A stretch of 64,000 nt of DNA from Spinacia oleracea (GCF_020520425.1 NC_079487.1:66022398-66086397), one strand, 5' to 3'; positions 1-12,168 are shown, counted from the first letter of the stretch. Notes: generated by a model not told the origin, from the letters alone. A program made the numbers and translations.

Positions 1-430
1 AGAACGAGTCCAAGACACACGCGAGAAGCGCGGAAGCAGTTGAAGACTGAAGAGACGTGTGACAAAGATACTCCTATCTTTGTGGGATTTTCTCAACCGA
101 TTAGACCGTTGAGAATATCCTATAAAAGGACGAAGATAATGACAAGAAAAGGACGTTCACTCAAGCTCTAATACTCTTAAGCTATAAACTGTTTCAGTAT
201 TCATTATTGTACTTGAGATTTTTGATATCGATTCTCAGAAAGAAAAGCATAAACAATCATATAGAATACTTAGTGGATTGATAGTCTCATAGCTATCCGC
301 GGTTTTTTACCTTATTCCAGGGTTTTCCGCGTCAACACTCCTCTGTGTCGTGCCTCTTTATTTGTGTCGTTGATTCTTTGCTTAGTTAGTGTCGACCCTA
401 GCCGAAAGTCGCCCCCATACGAATTTTGGC
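1..430 (+). repeat. LTR-like retroelement fragment, truncated at window edge
   Basis: A TATA-like box (cctataaaagga) lies near 118-128, and a stretch around 300-360 containing ccagggttttccgcgt resembles the transcribed part of Ty1/copia-type LTRs. No matching second LTR, primer-binding site or coding region follows, and the left end is outside the window. It is probably a solo or broken LTR. The call rests on resemblance only. Confidence 0.35.
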
Positions 431-1062
431 ATAAACAGATACTGGACATTATTAACAGGTTTCTAAGTTCTATTTATCCTGTCATTTCATCTGCATATTA
501 ACAGATTGTTCCGTTTCAACTCTTATATACTTTCCATTGAAAATAAAATGATCAAATCATTTATTTTACTTCGTATGTGATTGTTCTCTTTGAACCAAAT
601 CTTTGGTAATAGGCTTAACTGCAGCTTCTGCTTTCTTGTTACTTCTCACTGATTTTGGGAGATGTTTAGCTGAAGAATTTTATCAAACCATTTACTATTA
701 TATCTTCGTATGTGATTGGATTGACAGAGCTAACAACAGGTTTAGTTTATATTCAGCTTTTGCAAATTTCTTGAAAAATTTATCATGATCTCTTTTTCTT
801 AATTTTGATCTGATTTCAACCGATTTCTTTCCAAAGTAATCAAACAATAAAACAATCACATGTCATTATTCTCATTTCTCAGCAATACATAGCACACATA
901 TATAGAAGGATATGAAAGGCAGAAAAGGTTGTAAGTAAGGTCTCTCACCAACATTGAAGAAGTAAAAAATTCCCAGAAAACAAGCTAAAAGAAGAGATGA
1001 ACCACTAGAAACAGAGATTACAGTGATAACACTGTAATTGTCAAATGTTTTCGATCTCCAGT
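431..1062. other. 3' flank of annexin A, no gene seen
   Basis: AT-rich sequence without a convincing coding region. The part next to 1063 must hold the 3' untranslated region of the minus-strand annexin gene, but I see no clear polyadenylation signal. The short open frame at 603-788 starts at TTG, has no recognisable domain and looks like chance. Confidence 0.5.
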
Positions 1063-3259
1063 TTAGTGATTCTCCTTTCCGAGCAAAGCAAGGAGGAAAG
1101 GCTCGTAGTCCCAGTGAGTTTCCTTGATCACAACTTCCTCCAAGGTCTTACTGTGTCTCTGGTGGAATAAATCCTTAATCTCTCCCAAGTCCTTTTCAGC
1201 CCTTGTTACTATGACTCTAGTCAGTGCATCCTCATCAGTTCCGTGCTTCATTAGCGCATCAGTAAGAACCTAATGATGATTTCAGATGCATAATGAGTTT
1301 ACACTTTCATTTTAAACATGAAAATACTTGAGGCTATATTATCAAAACATACACAAGCTAGCTACCTACCTGTTCCAAATACTCCTGGGGGGACTTGATG
1401 CATCGAATAGCAGCTTGGAGTGCTACGACGAAGTCCTTATCGTGATCGGAATCCAAAACCTGTGGAAATTATTTTTCCCTTTTCATATCCAAAAGAACAA
1501 ATTTCTTTTCATATAAGTTGAGACGAGTTCTGATAAGGAAAAACATATCAGAAAGTTCAAAGGTCTACGGGTTCATTTAGGGCTATACAAGTTCAAATTT
1601 CAACTAAAGAAGTTCATACAAGGAAAAATGATAAGAAAAACAAGATTTCATGAGTTTAAATAAGGGGTTTTAAGTTGTAAAGAACGGTGCCTAAGTGTTG
1701 TAATGATTGTTAGTGCACCTCAACAATGGGAGTGCCATGAATATCTCCAAAGCGGTAAAAGGTTGAAATGAGATGAGCCTTGCTCCTTGTGGTCAGGATC
1801 CTTATGATCTCATCATGGTTGTATTCCTTATCTTTGATACAATCTTGAAGGATTTCAGCCTCTTTCTCAACCAATTTTGGGTCTGACACTTGAGTCTCAT
1901 GCCTGTGAACACTAACTAGAAGAAGTAGCAGCTGCAACAATATTGAATATTAGGAAATTTTGACTATGCCAAATCTAACAACAACTTAACATGATCAATG
2001 GCACTGATATGAGAACTTGCCTTGCGCATGTCACCAGAGTAATGACAAGCAACTTCTTCCTCGAGGCTATAGTTGTATCGAACCTGATAGGCCCGCTTGA
2101 TTGCCAACAGTTCTTCAGCAGATGAGAGGCAAGAGATTTCGATGATTACTCGGAAATCACCTTTCTTCAATGCATCATGGGCTAGAACAGCCTCCCGGTC
2201 ACAAGGGTCCAACATCCATCTATATACTGCTTTCTACAATACATTAAGTTGAGAAATTTAGTGCAACTAGGCTAAGATACCCTGTGCTCCAAAATAATAG
2301 GTCACATCCACTTTATTGGGTGCTCGTGTTAGAAAAAGTATGTGTCTAATGAGGAGAGGCGGCATGCTGTGATGTGTGAGCAAACACATCACAGCGCCAA
2401 ACATGAACCATTTCTTTTAAAAAGAGTACCATTCATTAAAAAAAGAGTACCATTTCGTTAAACAGAGTACCATTTCGATAAAAACATGTATCATTTCATT
2501 ACATAGAATACCATTTCAAAAAAAACAAAGTACCATTTCGATTAAAACGCGTACCATTTCGATTAAAGCATGTACCATTTTATTGGATTTTTTTGCTGTT
2601 ATGTTTTTGTGCAAACCGCGATTTTTACTTCCTCTGTATCTAAGTGTCTAACTGAACTATTATGACCAAGAATAAAGTGTCAATTACTCATCCGGTCATA
2701 CCCATACCCCTGTCTTAGTGTCAAGGATCGCAACATAGGGACCATATTTTCACTTCCAAATTTTGAAATTGAACTTTAGTTAAAATCATTAAATCTAATT
2801 CACAGAGACACGACGGTAAATATTTAGTCACCTCAAAATTCCCAGAAAGCTCTTTCTCAAAACGCTGAATAAGATTTTCATTGTACATTTCTTCATATGC
2901 TTCCTTGATCAGCTTTTTCTGGGCTGCATTCCGATGACAGATAATTTCGATAATTCCCTTCTCATTGGTTCCCCATCCTGCATTTTCAATCAAATTAATT
3001 ATCCAACATCAGTGATTAGAACATGACTAAGCATCAAATAATCCGTATTTGGTTAGATCAAGATGGACAAAATAAAGTCAACTTAAGCCAATTAAAATCA
3101 AGTCTTAACAAAACGAATATCAGTGACTATAAAAATAAAACCTACTAAACAGAGATCAAAATCAACGTTGGATGATGATGGATTACCTTCACAAGCTTTC
3201 CTAAGGGCTTCAGCATCAGCAATGGGATCAGCATGTTGAGGGGCAACGAGGGTAGCCAT
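1063..3259 (-). CDS. Annexin (plant D-type), paralogue A
   Basis: Calcium-dependent phospholipid-binding annexin, normally cytosolic and recruited to membranes. Six exons read on the minus strand: 3187-3259, 2832-2977, 2021-2233, 1719-1931, 1370-1459 and 1063-1269, giving 313 aa with phases that join exactly. The usual four annexin repeats are present. Repeat I starts with the calcium loop GWGTNE (about residues 25-30), followed by a histidine at 39 in the HRNA motif conserved in plant annexins. Repeat IV has GTDE at 255-258. The intron after GDMRK has a GC donor (GCAAGT) instead of GT; the other introns are GT-AG. In repeat IV the segment before the acidic residue reads THWD, where paralogue B has TGGD. 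The start ATG gives the common plant opening MATL. The family is certain; the exact subclass (RJ4/D-type) is not. Confidence 0.97.
2366..2395. repeat. Perfect 12-bp inverted repeat in annexin A intron
   Basis: gctgtgatgtgt (2366-2377) pairs with acacatcacagc (2384-2395) across a 6-nt loop. It lies just upstream, in plus coordinates, of the minisatellite. It could be the tip of a MITE inserted in the intron; no function is visible. Confidence 0.7.
2412..2590. repeat. Minisatellite in annexin A intron 2
   Basis: About eight imperfect copies of a 20-24 bp unit with the core gtaccatttcgattaaa, between exons 3 and 2. The matching intron of annexin B lacks it, so it arose after the duplication or came with an insertion. 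Confidence 0.75.
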
Positions 3260-3810
3260 CGTAATAATTTTTATGAATTTGAGATAATTTCTTCCAAAAA
3301 AATTTGGGTTGAATAATGTAGTAGCTACAACTCTACAAGCCTACGACTACAAGAAACAGGATAACATGTCTTAAGTAAGACCATCCACGGCCCACCATGC
3401 ATAGAATATTACTCCGTAGAATGCAATAATGGATTCTAGTCGTCTCAAAAGTTTTTATTATATTGCGCCTGATTACGACTGAGTTGTCCAAAACACGTTT
3501 TATTTTTCTAGGTGTTCATCTTATTAAGTTTCTATTAAATTAGAAAATAATAAAATAAAATTAGATTAGCTCGTTTGAGAAGTCAAACCGAACCTAAGCT
3601 CCATTCTATACTTATTTTTCCCAAACTTATTTTTAATTCGAAAATGATAAAGGGTCGTAACATGCGATCTTTAAGCCGTGTCAGTGTGTCACAATGATAA
3701 CATGGTATGCCTATGTGTCGTGATTTAAATTGAAAATTAAAATATTTAACTTATATGTATAACTTATTATACATGTTCAAAAAAAAGGATAGGAAAATCT
3801 TAATATTTAA
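3260..3810. other. Upstream flank of annexin A
   Basis: AT-rich sequence that must contain the annexin A promoter on the minus strand. I could not pick a convincing TATA box. No coding region is seen. Confidence 0.5.
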
Positions 3811-4491
3811 CTAGATTTTAACCCGTGCGATGCACGGATTCTATTAAATTATTAAGTTAAAATAAAGCTATCATATAAGTATTTGATTTTGGATTAGATA
3901 AAACTATCAAACTGCTGTATTTATATATTAGATTAATAAGTGTTTGATTTTGAATTGAATTTCATTTTAGATTTATTTTTTTAATTGTTAGAGTGGTTGA
4001 TTTTGGATAGAGTTGTATTACTTGTATATACGTAGTATTCGTAATTATTTAATAAAAATATCTACGTGTAACCTAATAATTTATCTACGTGGCACTCAAC
4101 TTTTTTAATTCATAAATAATTTTGAAATCTTATTCTTCATTCGTCAAAACCATTAGGTTTCCCACGTGGCGCTCTAATATTGGATTAGTGTTTGATTTTG
4201 GATTGAATTTTATTTTACATTAGTGTTTGATTTTGGATTGAAATTTATTTTAGATTAGTGTTTGATTTTGGAATGAATTTTATTTTTGATTTATTTTTTA
4301 ATTAGTAGAGTTTTGAATGGAGTTGTATATATTAGTAATTAATTAATTAAAATATCTATGTGGCACCAAATTAATTATCTACGTGGCACTCGATTTTTTT
4401 AATTCAAAAATAAATTTAAAATCTTATTTTTCATTGGTCGAAACCATTTGTAATCCTATGTGGCGCTCTAATAGTTCATCAAATATGCCTC

Positions 4492-4495
<4 letters not shown>

Positions 4496-4552
<57 letters not shown>
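4496..4552. repeat. (TA)n microsatellite
   Basis: A pure alternating TA run of more than 50 bp at the first 5'-like end of the Helitron block. Confidence 0.95.
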
Positions 4553-4556
<4 letters not shown>

Positions 4557-5333
4557 TTTTTTATTTTGGATTGAATTTCATTTTAAATTTATTTTTTAAT
4601 TATTAGAGTGTTTAATTTTGGATGAAATTGTATACGTGTATTATTAATAATTAATTAAAAAAATATACGCGGCGCCTAATGATTTATCTACGTGGAATTT
4701 GACTTTTTTAATTCCAAAATAATTTCAAAATATTATTTTTCATTGGCCGAAAGCATTGGATTTCCTACGTGGCGCTCTAATATTGGATTAGTGTTTGATT
4801 TTATATCGAATTTTATTTTATATTAATGTTTCATTTTGGATTAATTTTATTTTAAATTTATTTTTTTTATTATTAGAGTGTTTGATTTTGGATGGAATTG
4901 TATATATTATTAATCAATTAATTAAAATTTCTATGTGGCACCTAATTAATTATCTATGTGACACTTAATTTTTTTAATTCAAAAATAAATTAAAAATCTT
5001 ATTTTTCATTGGCCGAAAGCATTGGATTTCCTACGTGGCGCTCTAATATTGGATTAGTGTTTGATTTTATATTAAATTTTATTTTCGATTAATGTTTGCT
5101 TTTTTGGATTAACTTTATTTTAGATTTATATTTTTATTATTAGAGTGTTTGATTTTGGATGGAGTTGTATATATTATTAATTAATTAATTAAAATATCTA
5201 TGTGGCACCTAATTAATTATCTATGTGGCACTTGATTTTTTTAATTCAATAATAAAGTAGAAATCTTATTTTTCATTGGCCGAAACCAATAGTAATCCTA
5301 GGTGGCGCTCTAATATTTCAGCAAATATGCCTC

Positions 5334-5335
<2 letters not shown>

Positions 5336-5402
<67 letters not shown>
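5336..5402. repeat. (TA)n microsatellite
   Basis: A pure alternating TA run of more than 60 bp at the second 5'-like end of the Helitron block. Confidence 0.95.
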
Positions 5403-5406
<4 letters not shown>

Positions 5407-5717
5407 TTTTCTTCTGTATGTCGACTACCTTATTTACATATTTTAACAGTAAAAATATTTAATTGTTAGTAAAAATATTTTGATGACGCACAACCTACGT
5501 GTACATATATGTACCAATTAAACTCTGACACGTAAGATTGCGACATTTATCGTCACTTTTTAATTTATCTGAACTTAATTTCTTTGAAATAAACTTATTT
5601 TGTCGGAAATAAACCTATTTATGTGTGAAAATGGATGAATAAAACTTATTTTTTATGAAATTATTTTATATGAACTCTTATCTTAACACCTCCTTATGTA
5701 AGAACATTTATACCTAG

Positions 5718-6118
5718 TCTATAAAAAGGATAACCATTGATTATTATATGACAAGTGTCACCTCCATCTTTCATCCATAATTTATTTTTTTCAAATTTTC
5801 TTTTTGTGGTTTGTTATACGAAGTACTTATTTTACAGGTTCAACACCTCTTTCACTCTATCTTGCTCATTCAACTTCAATTCACCATTTAATTTATACAT
5901 TCGATCATTCAACCTCTTCCACTCCATTTCCCGCTTTAACACTCATAATCCACCATCTAATTTATTCGGAGTACATTTATTTCAACTTTCAAATTTCACC
6001 TCTATATAAATCATATATTCGCACTAAAATCGCAAATCCTCAATAAAATTAGCACTTTAAAAGACGACTTAATAACCACTGTATAAGTGTCCGTTCATTG
6101 AACGGGCTCAAAAACTAG
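5718..6118 (+). mobile_element. Small non-autonomous Helitron, plus orientation
   Basis: The 3' end has a hairpin (stem CCGTTC/GAACGG, 6091-6105), then a short A-rich spacer and CTAG at 6115-6118 followed by T. A matching 5' start, TCTATAAAAAGG, lies at 5718. Length is about 400 bp and there is no coding capacity; overlapping open frames inside are low-complexity. The base before 5718 is G rather than the expected A, so the left boundary is tentative. Confidence 0.55.
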
Positions 6119-7106
6119 TTCTTATCAATAAGAAGTTAAGAACACATTCTAAGCGATCCTACGTCTATTATTAGCGCTAAGTAATGGCAAAGTTGTAAAT
6201 ATTCTATCCTTCTCCTTTTACTCAAATTAATGCCTAATAACGTCTGATATTTCTCTCTCTAAAATATAAACCCTCTGATTTTCTCTCAAACCATTTTCTC
6301 TCTCTTCATAACCCACCGAGATTCCCAATTCCCCCCCCCCCCAACTTCTACAGACTCAAGCCTATTTCTAGCAAGGTTTCGCTAATTCTTCTAGTATTCT
6401 TCAACAAATCCGTAAATTCCTTCCAATTTGCTAACCAGAAATTCAATTTTTTGAGTTCGATCAAAGGTTGGAGATTAATCAAGGAGAAGAAGCGAAAAAT
6501 CCAGTAAAAAAATATGAAAGAAGAAAAGTAGGTAATATTATGCAAATTTCGAATTATTATAGTTCTTTTTAGTACTTAATTTGAGTTAATTTATGTTTAC
6601 TTTTTATTTGGAGGAAAAACGTTGAAAAGCAATCTAAAGATGCGCGAATCAGAAAATCCAAAAACTCGTAATTAAATAGGTAGATTTAATGTTCTAATCT
6701 CTTTGTGATGATCGTTTAGTTGTTGATTTAATTTTTCTGAATTTTTGTGTGTTTAGTCTCTTTATTTCTTAATTAATTGTCAATGTTTTGGAATTATTTA
6801 TGAATTTTTAAGTTTCTTATTTATGATTTTTTCTGAATTATTTATGATTATTAATTTCTGTATTATTTGTAAATAATACTGTATTATTCTTGAATATATA
6901 GTACAGTTGGAGAGTTTCTAATTTTTTGAATTCATGAAGTAATTCTTGATGTTCTAAAACTGACAATGATTTGTTCTAAATTTTTAATTGGCATAATTTC
7001 AAATATTGGTTAATATTTCATCGTCACAATTCTTTAGAACATGAAGGTTCACTTTTAGAACATTAGGTTTCACTTTTTAGAACATGAATGTTTACTCTTT
7101 AGAACG
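6119..7106. other. AT-rich spacer, no gene seen
   Basis: No supported coding or RNA gene. It contains a 12-base C homopolymer at 6331-6342 and repeated 'tagaacat' motifs near 7018-7105. Confidence 0.5.
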
Positions 7107-9173
7107 TGTGTAAGGGATTTTATTTATATTTTTATAGGACAATCCCTACGGCTTTTGAAATTTTGAATCTTGAAGGAGTCGCCACCAAACAGTTTAAGGG
7201 TCTGGTTTGGAAGGACCAAAATTGACTCTTTTGGATAAGGCATTGAATCTTGAAACCGAATATGTGAGATTCTGGTACGGGAATGAACCACTTATTTTGG
7301 CAAGCTTTAGAAATACATTCGAACACAAGACAAGGATCGTTTTCGTGAAATACTAATCATGACACTAAGTTGGTTGAATCATGCATTTTAGAACATTGAA
7401 ATTGCTACTTGTACATGGTCACTTTGCTTTAAAGTTAATTAAGGGAACCTGAGGCCGGTTTGTCCAAAAATTATATTTGTTAAGCGTGATGTAACCTTTT
7501 GTATATTGTTGTATTTAGCATGTTAGGTGATGAAAGAGATACACATGTAAAGCATCATCACAAATAAAAGGAATTATCGAAATACGTACAAAACCACATC
7601 GCCTTGAAAAGACGAGTAAAGTGTGCGATATTGAAATTGCGATATTGAAATTGTGGAATTGAAATTGCGATATTGAAATTGCGATATTGAAATGACGATA
7701 TTGAAGTTGTACTATTGTATTTGAAATCCGAACGTCAAGCAACTTCTTAATAATAAGTGAGCCCGACACGGATTCAATTCTCTAGAAAATCTTAACTTTA
7801 GACGAGTTTCTCATCTTGAAGCATCATTGATTTTGAATATAGAATTTGAAATGAACCTTGAACTTGAATATAGAACTTAAATATTGAAATTAGGAGTTTT
7901 GAATCTTAAAGATTAGACATTTCCATGTTAAAAGGCCTCACCTTTAATATGCTCCATGACTTGAAATTGATTCTAGTTTAGGGAGAAGTTGATCTCACTT
8001 AAACATCATTGAATATTGAATATAGAACTTGAATATTGATGATAGAAATTGAAATGCTCATGTGTTCTAGTTTGGAAAAGGGTTTTCACTTTCCCAAACA
8101 TCCTTGAACTTGTATAAAGTTGAGGTTTGTTTTGAAGATTTGAAGATGATTGTTGTAAGGAATACTTTCAAGGATGAAAGCTTCAACTTACTAATCATGT
8201 TTTTGAAAACAAAGCATAAAGATTGAAACTTGTAGAAGGAGCTTGGATGATCATTTGAGGGGGGTTTCAAGTATGAAGCTCCTCCAAATATTACTCCTTT
8301 TTTGACATTTCCTAGTTCAAGTGTGTATGAATCAACACAAGAACATCATAGGATTAGTAAACTTGAAATTAGAAAGGTAGAAACTTTGATTGAATCATGG
8401 TAATTTGTATTAGGGATTCGGTTTAGCTTTCTAGGTTTAGGCTAGATTTTCGATTTGTACTCCCTATTGCTTTGATATTTTAGAAAATTGTAGGAAATGA
8501 AAGTTTTAAAATTCAATTTGTGTTTAAGTTTTGAGAGGAAAACCCACTATTACGACATTCTATTGTATTGTTCCCCCCTCTCTTTTGGGTGAAAATGAGG
8601 GGCTTAAATTGGAGATTATGCGGCTAAACGCTAAGCCACGTCAGCTCCCAGCACAAGGGCAGCGCCTGGTGCAGGTGACGTGTCTCAGATCCCGCCAAAC
8701 AAGGACGATGACGTCGTCCCTTTCTTAGGTATTGTAGCTTTGTACTTTGTACGAATTTTGGAGCGTAGATTTATTTGGTGGTTAAGGCATTTTGCGACTA
8801 AAAACACAGCTATTCGCATCCGGGTTTTGTATTTTGGACTCAGTTTTACGGGACGGGGCCCGGCATGCTCGGTTTTATAGGTCGGCGCCCGATTTTTTAT
8901 TGCTTAATGGCATTTCGACTGGAAACAACCTTGTAAAACCAATGGAGATGTCTATTGGGTGAGATTGTGTTTGGATTTTGAATTTGATTTTTGGAAATTG
9001 AATTTTGTACCAAGTTTCGGAATGGAAATGGGCTCGGGAATTGGACTTTGGATTTTGGATTTTGGAACATATCTTAGCAATTAGGACTTCCGCACGGAGT
9101 TGTACCAACAACCTAGCAAGGGTAATAGTTTCGTCACTATCCCATTAGGGGAGACACGAATTAGGTGTCTACA
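7107..9173 (-). mobile_element. LTR of an old Ogre/Tat-like retroelement (element B)
   Basis: Begins TGTGTAAGGG and ends GTGTCTACA. It is followed at once by gaagcccccactttgact, which on the minus strand is a polypurine tract (AGTGGGGGCTTC) adjoining TGTAGAC. The same arrangement occurs in the complete element at 41586-60627, and related motifs recur inside (gagtcgcca near 7176; atatttgttaagcgtgatg near 7473). It is therefore the downstream LTR of a minus-oriented element. No partner LTR is visible in the window, so element B is truncated. Confidence 0.6.
7624..7710. repeat. 14-bp tandem repeat inside the LTR
   Basis: About six copies of gcgatattgaaatt with small changes. It makes part of the LTR low-complexity, and long antisense open frames through it are not genes. 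Confidence 0.8.
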
Positions 9174-12100
9174 GAAGCCCCCACTTTGACTGAGCGTTCG
9201 GTTAGGAAAGTGAAAGTCAAAGTTTTCGAAAAGAGACGGGGAATAGTCAAGATGTTCTACAATCAATACCATTCTTTGTACGCCGGTACCTGCACATGAC
9301 AAGTGTTAGAAAAAGGATAGAGTCTACCTCCGTGCGGCTTGACGACTCTAATCTTCCTATGGATCGCACTTCTTTACCGCCTTTGACTTAGAGCGGAGCT
9401 TGGCATCGAAAATTTTGAATTTTGAACCTTGAACTTTGAATTCAAAATTTTTAATTTTGAATTTGAACACCCGGAGTGAATCCACTGGGTTTTATACTTG
9501 CTTCGAATGCCGTCTGAGGCTTGAACCGCTGGGGAATATGAAAGAGTTTTTGATCGACTCTTGGGTTTTGAATTTCTTTGACTTTCCCGAAGCTTGGGTC
9601 TGTTGGGAGTAAAAAGCTTAAATCCGCATGTTTTTCGGCCTTCGTATGCTTGAGATATTTATTTGTTGATGCTGGCGGAACAGATGTATACCCATATTCA
9701 TCGGAAAGTAGCATGATTCGACGTTTGATGCTTGGTGCAGAAAATCGTAGCAGCAAAGTAAACATAATCAGCACCGATGACCGTGCTAAGATTCCGCGCA
9801 TGGCTAGTCAGGGCATGCGTCTGGCGCAAGGCCAGCGCCCAGCGCAGGGGCTGTGCATATATACCCCCTCCGTGTGCTCTTGGCCAAACACATTTCATAC
9901 TTCTTACTTCTTTCTCTCAAAGTTCAAGTGTCTCTCCCCTTGATCTCGTGGTTTTTGCATTTCCTCTACACTTGTCCATGTAAGTATCTTAGTTTTTTTT
10001 TTGAAATTAGGATTGAATGTAGGATAAATTCTTGTACTTGAAATGGTTTTGCACTTGTTGATGTTGTACTTGTATCCTGAGAATGTTTGGATGGTAGTAG
10101 GCTTCTTATATTTTGTATGGAAAATTGTTAGGTAGCCACCTTGAACTTGAACTGTTGGAACTTTGTACGATTTAAACTTGAACTCTTGCACTTTTGAATT
10201 CTGTACCTAGAACTTGTAGAGAAATATTTCACCAGGGACCTTTATGAATCTTGTATATAAATAGGTTAGGATAGCCTAGACGTCGGTGTAGACCTTAGAT
10301 ACCTGCTTCGGCATGGATAGCCTAGGCATTGGTGTAGACCTCGAATACCTGCTTCGGCAAGGATAGCCTAGGCGTTGGTGTAGACCTTGAATAGTCCCTT
10401 AAAATAAAAGTCCCTGGCTAGACTCGTATGGCCACTGGGGATTTTTAGGCTCTTGAACTTTTTTGTATGGGTTAGTATAAGATAGCCTCCAGGCTTGGAT
10501 GTTTAATTTTTGTATTTTGACTGCTTTAGTATGCCTCATCACACTTGGAGGAAGCTTGCTGAATGCTCGAGCAGCCGAGCGGCTATGGAGGATACTTGTG
10601 ACAACGAAGCAGCTGAGATAGAGGCACTCCCCTCAAGAATGACCCCTAGGGGAAGACCTACTTTTGATGGTCGTGGCTGGCAGCCAACGAACCTTGTATT
10701 CCACCCGAGATATCACTTGTCTCAGTAGCCACATGCCGGCTTGGTATGCCTCGCACTCTACTTTTGAACTTGCTACTTGAATTGTATAGGTTTGTACTGA
10801 TCCACCCTTTTTATAGACTGATATGACAGGGATCCGAGTGTTCTGGTCTCTGGATGAGCTCTTGACTGTCTCTCAGACCAATTTAATTTGATGTCGAGGA
10901 GACCCGAGTGATTTAGCCTCATACTGGTTTTGCTGCCTTCTAGGAGGCGATCCGAGGTTTTGTGGGGATGACGGGCGTCAAAGCCCGGACACATGCTCTT
11001 TTTGAGTGGTGGTGGGACACCACTGGCACGTTTCATATGAGTTAGGGGGAGATCACCATCACTCCCTTTGAGTTTGCCATGATTTACGGCCTCCCATTTT
11101 CTAAGGTGGAGGTCGTTTTCGACTCCAGCTTGACATGGAGATCTGCTGGCGTCAGGGGCTTGATTGGCCCAGTTGTAGACTTGATCACTAATAATGACAT
11201 TGCTGCTTCAGTGAAGGTGATTTTGGAGGGCATTGGAATGGTTGGTATTACAGCGGAGTAGAAGGTTCATCTCTTTCTTCTATCACTTGTAGGCCGAGTG
11301 ATTTCCACTGGCAGGAGTAGTCGTGGAAGTCTTTGAGTGACTTGCGGGTTGTCTCAGGCCTCGGCTAGGGTAGCTTGGCATATAGCCACCTTTTTTACGA
11401 GATGAAGAATGCTTCGAGGACTGCCCCGGAGAGCTCGGTTGGCATAGCCGCCATGTGGAGAGTGCTGGAGGTTTGGGAACTCCTTGAACTTGTATTTTTT
11501 TACTTGTATTTTATATGTTGTATTTCGTATGCATAAGACTGATTGACGTCTCGTTTTCTTTAGAAGATTTTGGCGTATGAGCATTTTCCTGGAATGACAC
11601 CTGCTCGCCCTGGAGTTGCAGCTTACCCGTTTGCTGCCTCTTGTGAAGGAGCGGAGCGTAGTAGGATGACTGTAGCATCTTTCCGCAGAGCTTTGCGGGT
11701 CACATCTTTTGAGGAGGTGCATTTGCATTTTGTAAGATCTTGTACCAATTGTATTTTGTATATTGACTGAGCTGTCTGCTTTGTAGGTGTGTTGGCGCCC
11801 ATTTTCGGACGTACCCATATCTGCTTCGGCTATGCGATCCTACTTCTTGTCTGGGCGACGGGTACTGATCCCAGGGATTTATCTCCCCATATGGTATCTG
11901 GGTGAGCGGGTGACTCTCCAGCATAGTACTGTAGGTCGGCTCGTTCCTTTGGATCCTCCAGAGTCCATGATGCTGAAGGCTGTCGAGGTTTCTCGGGTCT
12001 ATGTGGAGGCCGTGGAGGCCATGGAGGCTGGTGGTGATTCCCTTTGTCTCCCATGGGAGAAATTTGTGAAGGAAACAATGCCCTTGGTCCAAGTCTGCAT
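9174..12100 (-). mobile_element. Internal region of Ogre/Tat-like element B
   Basis: Starts with the polypurine tract described for the LTR. No gag, protease, reverse transcriptase or integrase can be read on the minus strand, so this copy is non-autonomous. It contains a 46-bp tandem repeat and, on the plus strand (antisense to the element), a decayed PMD gene. It passes into copia sequence at about 12100 without a second LTR. Confidence 0.5.
10269..10405. repeat. 46-bp tandem repeat, three copies
   Basis: Units start with ggatagcctag at 10269, 10315 and 10361 and contain ggtgtagacct and acctgcttcggca. They lie just downstream of a TATA-like tatataaatag (10254-10264) that could have served the PMD gene. 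Confidence 0.85.
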
Positions 12101-12104
12101 TTAA
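10533..12104 (+). pseudogene. Plant mobile domain (PMD) protein, broken
   Basis: PMD proteins (aminotransferase-like PMD family, PF10536) are plant nuclear proteins; many copies travel in transposons. Conceptual translation shows family blocks in order: a tryptophan-rich stretch and GEITITPFEFAMIYGLPF near 11042-11098, a GRVISTGRSSRGSL block near 11291, ILAYEHFPGMTPARPG near 11571-11620, and VCWRPF plus WYLGERVTL near 11787-11915. Two introns can be proposed: about 11470-11563, and 11732-11786, whose 55 nt is very short for a plant. In-frame stops (after HMS near 11040, after ITAE at 11259, after GSL near 11336) and a frame change break it. It runs antisense to the surrounding retroelement, which suggests capture. 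Function is lost in this copy. Confidence 0.7.
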
Positions 12105-12168
12105 TGCTAAGTCTAATAAATGCAGTTCAGTATTAATTAACAAGTTAATAATTCAGTGAGATCAAGTG

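Larger units (their letters stand above)
3811..5402 (-). mobile_element. Non-autonomous Helitron, minus orientation, with two 5'-like ends
   Basis: On the minus strand the 3' end shows the Helitron signature: a hairpin with 6-bp stem CCGTGC/GCACGG and 3-nt loop (3823-3837), then CTAG at 3811-3814 followed by a host T. Toward the right, two blocks (about 4485-4552 and 5325-5402) read on the minus strand as long (TA)n followed by aaaggaggcatattt, resembling plant Helitron 5' ends. The interior consists of tandem AT-rich units of about 270-310 bp, each carrying cgtggcgctctaat (at 4169, 4463, 4772, 5038 and 5305). No RepHel gene is present. The 3' end is well supported; the exact 5' end is not. 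Confidence 0.65.

Noticed and set aside
5755-6046. Two overlapping Ser/Phe/Thr-rich ORFs
   Set aside because: Low-complexity frames inside the small Helitron; no start context or domain support.
9451-9983. Overlapping ORFs on both strands near 9.5-10 kb
   Set aside because: No recognisable domain, mutual overlap, and location in retroelement interior; likely chance frames.
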